64,000 bases of DNA from Bedellia somnulentella (taxonomy: Eukaryota; Arthropoda; Insecta; Lepidoptera; Bedelliidae). Both the position numbers and the translations under genes were made by a program. Below the pieces are notes generated by a model, which saw only the letters and a list, made by a program, of their open reading frames with translations, did no database searches and was not told where the DNA came from. Shown in pieces: positions 56,157 through 64,000 of the stretch (positions are counted from its first letter, which is position 1; each line of letters begins with the position of its first letter). The stretch lies in assembly GCA_963576735.1 (NCBI GenBank), contig OY755189.1:4812622-4876621 (forward strand). The letters run 5' to 3'.

Positions 56157-56373
56157 CCTTCTGGTGTGCAAATATTAGATAGTTATGGCTTTATAATACT
56201 TGAATTCATATAGGATTTAGAATTTGGGTATATGTATGTATATATGAGTAGAATAAAAAGTCTTATAATATCAGAAGTAAATTTAACCATCAAGCTATTT
56301 ATTCACAAGTTTGCCTTAGATTCTTCATAACATTATATCTTGTTATATTTATACAATTCAATCGTTTATTGTT

Positions 56374-57837
56374 TTAATGGTAACCATATCCTTTATTGTA
56401 ACCGTAGCCTTTGTTGTAACCATAGCTGTAGCCGCGGTAACCATTATCAATAGCTACCGGACCGTAGCCTTTGGAACCAGCCCAGCCGTTTTCCCATGAA
56501 CTTAAGTGTAAAGCTCCATTTTGCGCTTGGTAGGCTGCAGCGTTAGCAATAGCCTGGGCTTGAGCAGCGGAGTGAGAGACAGCCGCGGCTTGAGCGCGAG
56601 CAGCTTGAGCGATTCTAGCAGCTTCATACGCACGGGCGTTAGCAATAGCGATCGCCTGCGCTCTAGCAGCGTTGGCAATACGTTCGGCTTCTACAGCTCT
56701 TGCTACTTCGTATTGGCTTGCGGCAGCAGCTCGTCTTGCAGCTTCGGCAGCACGGGCGTTTTCTATAGCAGCAGCTTGGGCTCGTTGGATGTTGTTGATT
56801 CTTTCTGCTTCCAATGCTTCAGCGTTGTGGATAGCTCTAGCTTGGCCTGCTCTGGCAGCAGCCTCGGTCTCTCGAGCTCCTTCGATGGCTAAGGCAGCTG
56901 ATTGAGCGATTTCTGCTGCTTTGACTGCCTGAGCGTTCTGGATGGCGCTCAACTGGGCCGCCCCTTCTGCTGCCACGTGGTTCAATGCTGCTGCGCCGTT
57001 GCCGTGACCATCATAATAATGGGGTTCAGCGATCATTGATGATATCATACCACTTTCTGGTTTTGAATCTTCTTGTTTTACTGATTTAGCACCTGAAATT
57101 ATATTTGTTATTAGAATCTGGTTCGGTAATTAACAATTAAGCCATTGATATACTAATGAAATGATACTATAAATTAATCCTTCTAAGAGAAACATACATA
57201 CATATATACAGTATACTCACGGCTATAAATTTTTAGAAAGGGTAGCCAGAGCGTCGGAATAAGAAATTCCTCAGACACTTTCGGAAGTTGAGTGGGGAAA
57301 ATATTTTATTATAAAAATTGTTGGTGATGGGCCTCCAACTGCATTGCTAATTAACCACTTAAAAATATCCAATACCTTTAGTCGCTTCTTACGAACAACC
57401 ACGGGTAGAAATGGGGTAGTGCTATTCTAAGCCGACACCACACAATTATAGAAAAAGAACACATTGTCTAATTATGCGGCATTAATGTTGTTAAACGCGT
57501 ATATAATTACAGAATATAAGTAGATTGTGGATTCTTACCTACTCCATCTCCAATTGTTGCAATCGCCAACGCGATGACTAAGAGAACCTGTGAACACGTA
57601 TAAAATATATTATGGGAACAATATCCTTTTATACTGAGAAGACAAGCCAAAATGATTTTTTTATTTATTTCGTTTAACGCTTTTCAGCCCCATTAAAATC
57701 AATTAAATAATAGATTTACTTTTTGAAAAACCATATTTCAAAACTTGATCAATTGATTGAATTCTATGATTCCTCATATCAATTGGTCTACCATTGAAAA
57801 TCATTACTTCAGAATGCCTTACCGTGAGTTTGGCCAT
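56374..57837 (-). CDS. Secreted alanine-rich repeat protein with Gly/Tyr tail
   Basis: Three minus-strand exons: 57823-57837, 57539-57587 and 56374-57092, joining in phase to 260 residues. The signal peptide MAKLTVLLVIALAIATIGDG is split by a phase-0 intron after MAKLT. The mature protein begins with a short acidic segment. From about residue 60 to 210 it is built of degenerate 18-22 residue helical units of the form ARAQAxAIxNARAxEAxRI, about 35-40% Ala and without Pro, so one long helix or coiled coil is likely. It closes with a Gly/Tyr-rich tail with GYNKGYGY twice. Helix-plus-GY-tail design is seen in structural insect secretions (cuticle, silk, egg coat); the actual role is unknown. A TATA box lies at 57920-57927. 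A SINE-A sits in the second intron. Confidence 0.85.
57194..57448 (-). repeat. SINE-A copy in an intron of the Ala-rich gene
   Basis: Reverse, from CATACATACATATATACAG to GCCGACACCACACA. Confidence 0.83.
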
Positions 57838-57919
57838 GGCTGAACAAAAACGACAATAGATCAATGCGTAGCCACAAACGCGAATTGAACTAATAATGCA
57901 CTTTACAAAAATCAGTGCA

Positions 57920-57927
57920 CTTTTATA
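57920..57927 (-). promoter_or_regulatory. TATA box of the Ala-rich gene
   Basis: TATAAAAG on the minus strand, 83 bp before the ATG at 57837. Confidence 0.6.
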
Positions 57928-58204
57928 CTGCAAAAACAGTATTAGCATCAAATTAACAATTCTGCCGGCCCATTTGAATACGATTGAACTGAAAAAAATG
58001 TGCCAGTAATTAGCAGACGATTATTCAATTGGCAAATTCGGTTCGGATGCGCATGCCGTGAAACTTATGTCAATCAGAAGCATAATTTGTATTAGTAATT
58101 ACATCTAAGTGATATCCTTGCGTTAGGTTGGATTTGCATAGTTGCATACGTTTATTGCAGAATAGCTATACTACATTACTCTATATCTAATAATACTGTG
58201 TATA

Positions 58205-58382
58205 GAGAATGTGCTCAAAAAGGTAGGTATCCGAAGTATGAAGAATCATGAAAAGATTGATGGATATGAACGAAGCTATTTTGAAGAGATTTGCCAGGAT
58301 CTTACAAAGTGGCGATCGACAGTCTCTAGCTATCCCAATGGGAATTTACGGCGTGAGTATATCTATGTATGTATGTATGTAC
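58205..58382 (+). mobile_element. RTE-like LINE 3' end
   Basis: GAGAATGTGCTCAAAAAGG to ACGGCGTGAGTATATC plus ATGT units; the frame is broken. Confidence 0.8.
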
Positions 58383-58913
58383 TGCCATGCCATGTCAATA
58401 TACTTGTAGTTATTTAAATATTATGTGCTAGTGGACTACTGTATTACAAATATCTAAAATATCTCCTTTCACTGTTCACCCCGTATAAAGTTGGTACTTC
58501 TGAAGGTTAAAGAAAACTATTAATGAAATAATATTTAAAATCAATTGATTGCTTTCCAAACCTATTCATTATAGGTAAACAAAAACATAAATAAGCTTTC
58601 CTCTTTCTATAAAGAAGAACGAACATAATCACGCTGCTTTTGGTGATAATATTGACAGACATGTTTGAAATAAAAAAATATCCTTTAGTACCGTTTATTC
58701 AAAGTTAATTCATTAATCTTGGGGTTATGTGTAAACATTTATAATACAATACCTGATGATGATACTTTAAGTTAATCCATACATAAGTAACAATAAATTC
58801 CTGAAAAAATAAAATTGGTGTCACCAGGGTCTATGCAAGACATTTCCATCCGAATCTATTGTTCAAGTTTTAATCGAATTCTGAAGTAGATCATAGTAAT
58901 TGATTCAGGACTA
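58383..58913. other. Intergenic, nothing recognised
   Basis: AT-rich; no signal. Confidence 0.4.
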
Positions 58914-58924
58914 AATCATAAGTT

Positions 58925-59061
58925 ACTAATAAATAAAGAATAAATAAAGGAAAGAAAAATTTCGACACAGGCGGGAAAAAAATAATTCTTTCCTTTATTT
59001 ATTCTTTATTTATTAGCAATAATCCCCACATGAGGTTTTCATGAACAAAAAGATTTAAATT
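58925..59061. mobile_element. Foldback element E4
   Basis: Target duplication AATCATAAGTT (58914-58924, 59062-59072). The same arms as E2 surround a short core (ACACAGGCGGGAAAAAAA), ending GATTTAAATT. Confidence 0.85.
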
Positions 59062-59091
59062 AATCATAAGTTTTAATTTAATACACATATA

Positions 59092-59185
59092 CACTTATAC
59101 TCACGGCTATTAATACTTAAAAGGGGTAGCCAGAGCTTCAGCTACTTTTGCAAGTTAAGTGAGGAAAAGATTGTAAAATAAATGT
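59092..59185 (-). repeat. SINE-A, 3' part
   Basis: CTTATACTCACGGCTATTAA to TAAAATAAATGTTTTTAAC. Confidence 0.7.
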
Positions 59186-59326
59186 TTTTAACAAATCATT
59201 ATATATTTTGCGTTACAGTCGAGCCCATGCATATAGTTCCCAAGAAGCTTCGAAGATACTTTGAAGGTTGAGAGAGACCACAACCCAGCGTCAGTGAGAT
59301 TTTGGTGGGCTGTACATTCATGTGGG

Positions 59327-59501
59327 GTTGCCACTTTTGGAAGTTAAGTAGGGAAAGATTGTAAAATAAAAGTTTTTGGTGATGGGCACCAATCGCATCG
59401 TCCAAAACACACTTAAAAGCCCCAATACCTTTAGTCGCCTCTTACGATCACCAATGGGAAGAAATGGGGGAGTGTTATTCGAAGCCGACACTACACAGCA
59501 A
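59327..59501 (-). repeat. SINE-A, 5' two thirds
   Basis: GCCACTTTTGGAAGTTAAG to CGACACTACACAGCA; 140 bp of unrecognised DNA separate it from the previous piece, which overlaps it in content, so these are two copies. Confidence 0.78.
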
Positions 59502-59544
59502 AATCTCGGGAATGTTGTTCAAGGAATACAAGTAGACTAAGGAT

Positions 59545-59680
59545 AATTTAAATATTTTTGTTCATGAAAACCTCATGTGGGGATTATTACTAATAAATGA
59601 AGAATAAATAAAGGAAAGATTTTTTTTTGTTTCCCGCTTGTGTCGTAATTTTTCTTTCCTTTATTTATTCTTAATTTATA
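59545..59680. mobile_element. Foldback element E5 (opposite orientation to E2)
   Basis: Target duplication AGACTAAGGAT (59534-59544, 59681-59691). The complete arm is on the left (AATTTAAATATTTTTGTTC...GGAAAG) and the shortened arm on the right. Confidence 0.85.
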
Positions 59681-59691
59681 AGACTAAGGAT

Positions 59692-60369
59692 GTGAGAATG
59701 TGAGGCCACTCCAGTGACTGTGTAACCACTGAAACGCACGCCCTTAAATAAAACATAATGAAAAGGTGATAAATAATATAAATACATCAGTGTGCACATT
59801 TTAGACAGTTATGGCTTTATTTGTTGACCATATGTTTAATATAATACACTTCGATCACATATACCAAAGATGCCGCAATCCATACAAATTCAAAGCACAA
59901 AAGTGGACCGCGAGAGTGACAAGACCATTTGACAATTAAATATTTATTTTACTACAATTGTCGACCTTATTGCATTTTCTTAAGACTTCTTACTTATTGC
60001 AAGATCTAGCACGCGACTGTCAGTGAAACTGCGCTTACCATATAAAAAAGCACTGTTTGGCAGCGCCGTTTTTCGTGCTTTGTAGGTGAATCTTTGGTTT
60101 ATGAGATCGAAGATAATAGAGCAAAAGATTTTTTCCAATATATTCAACGGATACGTAATTTTCTCATTAATAGGAAATAGCTGATTGTAGATGATTTATT
60201 GAACTACTTTGAAGAAAAACAGAAACACAATTGACAATGGAACTGTTTTTATTTGATTACGTTACTATTAATAATGAATTACGACTGTCAATCATGTACA
60301 TAATAAAGATACAAATATGGTTATTTTTAAGGCCTTTTTTGCCATTTGAAGAATAATTGATAAAGGGTT
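59692..60369. other. Intergenic, nothing recognised
   Basis: AT-rich; no exon or repeat supported. Confidence 0.4.
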
Positions 60370-60835
60370 TAGATTAACCTACTAGAACCAAAACATGTTT
60401 AGATAATGTATTTACAAATGCTGAATTCATAAGTAAATCTGTAATAAATAAACTAAAATCTGATCACAGTGGTCTTTTTGTAAGCTTTCCACATAAGGCA
60501 CCAGACCGAAAAATTATAGTTAAAAAAAGGAGTGTCACTGCTTTAAAAGCTTATTACAGTTTAAATGATTATATGATAGATGAAACTGCTTGTAACGAAG
60601 AACCAGGGCTCTATTCAGGATATTTCCAGACATTCACCAATATTGTAATATGACTAAGAAAAGATGTGTGTTGCTGAGTTTCTTACGGGTTCTTCTCGCA
60701 ACAATACACCTTCCGAATCCGAAGTAGAGTCAGTAGAGTAAGATTTAACTTATACGTAAGTTTGTGACGTTCAAAAAATAGAGAACAATTCTTTTTATTT
60801 TGAAATAAATATTTTTTATCTTTTATCTTTATCTT
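60370..60835 (+). pseudogene. CR1/Jockey-type LINE with a large internal deletion
   Basis: An open stretch reads PTRTKTCLDNVFTN...LKSDHSGLFVSF, the C-terminal end of an APE-type endonuclease (the SDH motif), and continues to a stop at about 60651. The 3' end follows at once (TTGCTGAGTTTCTTACGGG to GAAATAAATATTTTTT), matching the elements at 17313 and 21305. The whole RT domain is missing. Confidence 0.7.
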
Positions 60836-60907
60836 ATCTTTTAACCAGGTCAGCTGGTTATGAAATTTCTATTTCTATTATAAATGCATGAATGAAATGA
60901 ATTTCAG

Positions 60908-60998
60908 ACCGTGTATGAAAAGATTGTCCAGGATCGTACAAAGTATTGTTCAACAGTCTCTGCCTACCTCAATGGGAATTAATGGTGTGAGCTTATTT
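60908..60998 (+). mobile_element. RTE-like LINE, last 90 bp
   Basis: GTATGAAAAGATTGTCC to AATGGTGTGAGC. Confidence 0.7.
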
Positions 60999-61049
60999 AT
61001 TTCTAAAGCTTTTGCTACTTTGACTATTATTGGGAAGCTTTGATTTACC

Positions 61050-61131
61050 TTTGGCTGAGGATTTTCTAATTCCTTAGCTCTGGCAACCCCTTCTTGGAAT
61101 TGATAGCCGTGAGTATATGTATGTATGATGT
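61050..61131 (+). repeat. SINE-A, 3' end
   Basis: TTTGGCTGAGGATTTTC to the ATGT tail. Confidence 0.8.
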
Positions 61132-61330
61132 ACCTCAATTTATGTTAGGGGATCAGAAGAAATAAATGTTGGGGAAGGTTGTTTCGGTTGTTCCAAGGTT
61201 GTGGCCTTAATATATCGAGAAAATACAGCGTGAACGATGAGTAGAGACACTTCTCACAAGTATGTAATAATACTTTGACCTTCACGCCCTTTTTAAACAT
61301 ACATACATACATTAAGGTCACGGTTATAAA

Positions 61331-61570
61331 TCCTTTAGCAACTGTGATAACTCAGATCGTGCAGATAATGAGGGTTCAAATCCCAGATCGGGCCTATACC
61401 AATTTGTATTTTCTGAAGTCATATGTGAATTTCGTACTAAACTAGGATAGGCCTACCCCCTATGATGTGAATTATCTGCAAAACGTGGGTACTCTGCACA
61501 TCACGTGACAATGAAGTATTAGTACCTCTGCCAACCCCACCGGGATATAAAGCGTGAACGTTTGATTTGA
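61331..61570 (+). repeat. SINE-D
   Basis: Degenerate head AACTGTGATAACTCAG...GGGTTCAAATCCCAG, then TTTTCTGAAGTCATATGTG, GGCCTACCCCCTATG and GCGTGAACGTTTGATTTG. Confidence 0.7.
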
Positions 61571-61830
61571 GTTTGAGATTCTATTGCTACCAAGGATATG
61601 AGTGATTTTGCGCCGAACAAATCAATTACCAAAACAGGAACAATAAATCTAGGATTGTTGCAATAGAGTTATAATGTATGCGTTGTTGTGCGTGTTTGCT
61701 TGCTTTCGGTGAACAGCCGATGTGTTACAAAGTATGCAGAGCGGAGCAAGTCAGCGTATTGGTATGAATTGCATGCAGATCTAAAATAGATTATTGATTA
61801 TGATAATAAAACCTGACTGATGTGGGTTTG

Positions 61831-62105
61831 ATGACTGCCTCCGTGGTCTCGCGGTTTAGCACTTGGTTTCAAGTACGGAGGTCTCGGGTTCGATCCCCGG
61901 GGGGTGGTAACCTTACAAATTTAATTTGTAAGATTTAACCCAGTTAGGAAGGATATTGCAGACTTGAATCACCTTATTATCCGAAATTTATGATGATTCC
62001 GTGCTTCGGAGGGCACGTTAAGCCGTTGGTCCCGGCTCGGCCGGCAAAATCGCCCTATATAGGGTAGGCTCGAGCCTCTTGGTGGGGACATATATGGGCT
62101 GTGAG
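61831..62105 (+). repeat. SINE-B, tRNA-headed
   Basis: GACTGCCTCCGTGGTCTCGC to CATATATGGGCTGTGAG; shorter than the copy at 20698. Confidence 0.75.
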
Positions 62106-62598
62106 GATATGAGGATGTGGGTTTATAATATTAAAAGGGAAGGTACATATTTCACAACGCATCGGTTTTCTAATATTCTATACACCCAGTTAAAGATCCA
62201 CATGTTCTACGTTTTTCTAATCAAATAAGATTGTAACTGAACCCGGGACCTCGGATCTACCTTAAAGATAAGCAAGAGCCGACTATGCTATGTTGTTCGT
62301 CACAATTTATGAAATAAACAATCGTTGTAAAGTACAGGCTCTTAAAGATCATTTGTTTCCAAAATACTAATTAGGACAATCAATTAATACGAGGCTAATT
62401 CTTTGTTGAATGAAATATATTGGTTGAGCCGGTAAGAGTACAACGGGCCTCATTTAAGGTGGTGTAAAAAAAAACCTTCCATGTGTGAGCAATGAACACT
62501 ACAAGGCTAATGTGTGTAATGCCTACATTCACCTTCTAAGACTTTACCCCGGTGACAAAACCGATCTCTCTTTTTTACATATTTCATTTCATTCTATA
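62106..62598. other. Intergenic with a weak tRNA-like trace
   Basis: The minus strand at about 62231-62305 reads GTCCCGGGTTCAGTTACA, a B-box-like end of an old SINE. Nothing else recognised. Confidence 0.35.
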
Positions 62599-63047
62599 TG
62601 AAAGTAGAGTGAATGCAGTAGAAATGAGATCCCTCAGAAAAGTGTGTAATGTAAGGTTATGTGATCGTGTGAGGAATGATGTGATTCGTGAAAGGTGTGG
62701 TGTAAAAGATGATATTGTAAGAAAGATAGAAAAAGGAATGTTGAGATGGTTTGGGCACATAGAGAGGATGGATGACAGTAAATTGGTGAAAGAGATAGAT
62801 AGAGCCAATGTGGAAGGTAATGTTAGTAGAGAACGACCTCGGAGGACACATTTGGATCAAATAGAAAATGTGCCCAAAAAGGCAGGTGTCCGCAGTATGA
62901 AGAATAAAAGAGCATGTATGAAAAGATTGATGGATGTAAACGAAGCCAGAGAGGTTTGCCAGGATCGTACAAAGTGGCGATCGATAGTCTCTGCCTACCC
63001 CAATGGGAACTAACGGCGTGAGAATATGTATGTATGTATGTATGTCT
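62599..63047 (+). mobile_element. RTE-like LINE 3' end, best-kept short copy
   Basis: An open frame from ESRVNAVEMRSLRK to SIVSAYPNGN (about 138 codons) is nearly identical to 7118-7560 on the other strand. It ends ACGGCGTGAGAATATG with four ATGT units. Confidence 0.85.
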
Positions 63048-63684
63048 ATATATGGTGCAGGGATCAATAAACAACCCCAGTTGGCATACTGTTAGCAGCG
63101 GACTGAGTTAGAGCGTATCGATTTAGTACGCTCTCCCATATATTTGAAATGGAGTGTCCACAGTTTAGTGTTAATAAAGCGGCCCTAGAGAGTTAATAAA
63201 GCGGCTATCTGCTTAACGAAACACTGCTTATAGTTCAAAATTATTCAAGGGTTAATCATCAGTCAGCCATGTTATCCACTTGGTTAATAGTTTTTTATAA
63301 CCGTAAAAACATCGTGGGAGAACCACTGCTTCTTACCCGGGAGACGCGCTTTTAATTCCTGCATCGAACATACGTCTTTTCTAAACTCCCTTTATTAATG
63401 TGTGGTTCATTTCTTTGTTTCAAGATTGTGAACGACAAAGGAAAATAATCGTAAGAAAATATATGTGACAACGATAGGCTTACCGCCAATTACGTGAATA
63501 CACTGTTTCATACGCTACTTACTTCTAACTTAGGGAAGTGGACACCCAAATATAGATCCTTAAATTTGTTGTCGTTAAAAGTTACTTACCGCCTGGTCTG
63601 ATATCCCTTCAACCAGCCACTATCATAGTTAACATAAATACACTTCGGATCAGCGAGGGTCAAAGCGGATCTCCTGATAAAGTC
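63048..63684. other. Intergenic, upstream of a gene starting at the edge
   Basis: Contains SINE-D-like phrases at about 63250-63310 and 63475-63510; otherwise unrecognised. Confidence 0.35.
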
Positions 63685-63692
63685 TATATAAG
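63685..63692 (+). promoter_or_regulatory. TATA box with initiator
   Basis: TATATAAG; an arthropod-type initiator (ACAGT) lies 30 bp downstream at 63714-63718, placing transcription start near 63716 and a 41-nt 5' UTR before the next exon. Confidence 0.65.
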
Positions 63693-63756
63693 TACGATAC
63701 TCTTATTGTTGAAACAGTATTTGGTTATATTTCGAAATCCGCTGATTTGTCTCATC

Positions 63757-63768
63757 ATGTCGGTTAAA
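63757..63768 (+). CDS. First coding exon (MSVK) of a probable secreted protein, rest outside
   Basis: ATG TCG GTT AAA followed by the donor GTAAGT. The tiny phase-0 first exon matches the first exons at 45967-45975 and 57823-57837, and the core promoter is good. The next exon is beyond the window, so the product is unknown. Confidence 0.6.
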
Positions 63769-63884
63769 GTAAGTTATGATATTCATATAGTTATGTGAAG
63801 TGATTTACAAGAATTTCTATTTATGCTTTTCTTTTATTGTGTTATATTTGTGATCATATAGCCTTTTGGTAATGTGATCATTAT

Positions 63885-63970
63885 CATCATCATGATCACA
63901 ATGTGTCCACTGTTGGACAAAATGCGTCCACTGATGGAAAAAGGCTCCCTTAATCCTGCTCACTGCTTAA
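63885..63970 (+). repeat. Degenerate interspersed repeat (GTCCACTG type)
   Basis: ATCATCATCATGATCAC, then GTCCACTGTTGGAC and its near-repeat GTCCACTGATGGA; related to 3172-3300. Confidence 0.45.
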
Positions 63971-64000
63971 TAATAATGCCATGCCCATAGCTTGACCATT

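Noticed and set aside
56521..56905. Ser-rich and Ala-rich open frames on the plus strand
   Set aside because: They are antisense shadows of the alanine-rich gene.
61674..61712. ATG followed by a hydrophobic stretch (MYALLCVFACF) and GTGAAC
   Set aside because: No promoter, weak donor and no compatible downstream exon; not listed as a gene.

Overview
This window looks like nuclear DNA of a moth or butterfly (Lepidoptera). It is AT-rich, its genes are split by GT-AG introns, and it is saturated with transposable elements: a Dong-like R4 LINE in TAA repeats, RTE-like and CR1/L2-like LINEs, several tRNA-derived SINE families, a Helitron relic and a Ty3/gypsy element. No bacterial, organellar or CRISPR features were seen. 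All gene models were read by eye from splice signals and reading frames, without database searches.

Host genes. Two internal exons of a calcium- and integrin-binding (CIB) family protein enter from the left (15-887). A complete six-coding-exon homologue of tamozhennic (tamo/SPATA2-like, two C-terminal RanBP2 zinc fingers, 722 aa) spans 17872-26303. The right half carries small secreted-protein genes in which a phase-0 intron splits the signal peptide just before a Val-initial hydrophobic stretch: a basic protein (29973-30762, minus), a 258-aa histidine-rich protein (42137-45975, minus), a 260-aa alanine-rich protein with a Gly/Tyr tail (56374-57837, minus) and a first exon with TATA box and initiator at 63757 that runs off the window. 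A fourth product (36617-39592, plus) lacks an identified first exon. I recognise no family for these secreted proteins; the layout resembles insect cuticle, silk or effector gene clusters, which is inference.

Mobile DNA. The commonest repeat, called SINE-A here, has about 30 whole or partial copies of up to 250 bp. Its 3' end resembles the 3' end and ATGT tail of the RTE-like LINE that is also scattered here, so the LINE is its likely source of mobility. SINE-B, SINE-C and SINE-D have tRNA-like heads. Larger elements are the Dong-like LINE (3998-7056), a CR1/L2-like LINE broken by a stop and a frameshift (12246-15655), two foldback DNA elements with clear target-site duplications (10947-11235 and 22999-23864), a decayed 2.3-kb element with inverted ends (31635-33923) and a 6.9-kb Ty3/gypsy element on the minus strand (46447-53383). 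The last has apparently identical LTRs, intact gag and pol, and a -1 slippery heptamer at the gag stop.

The most unusual item is a family of five foldback elements (28392, 54191, 55766, 58925, 59545). Each is flanked by a perfect 10-12 bp target duplication and is built as arm, core, inverted arm; two cores contain a tRNA-like sequence, and one copy holds a 316-bp tandem array. Also notable are a second, partial copy of a tamo exon that differs only at synonymous sites, and a 122-bp direct repeat packed with four consecutive hairpins.
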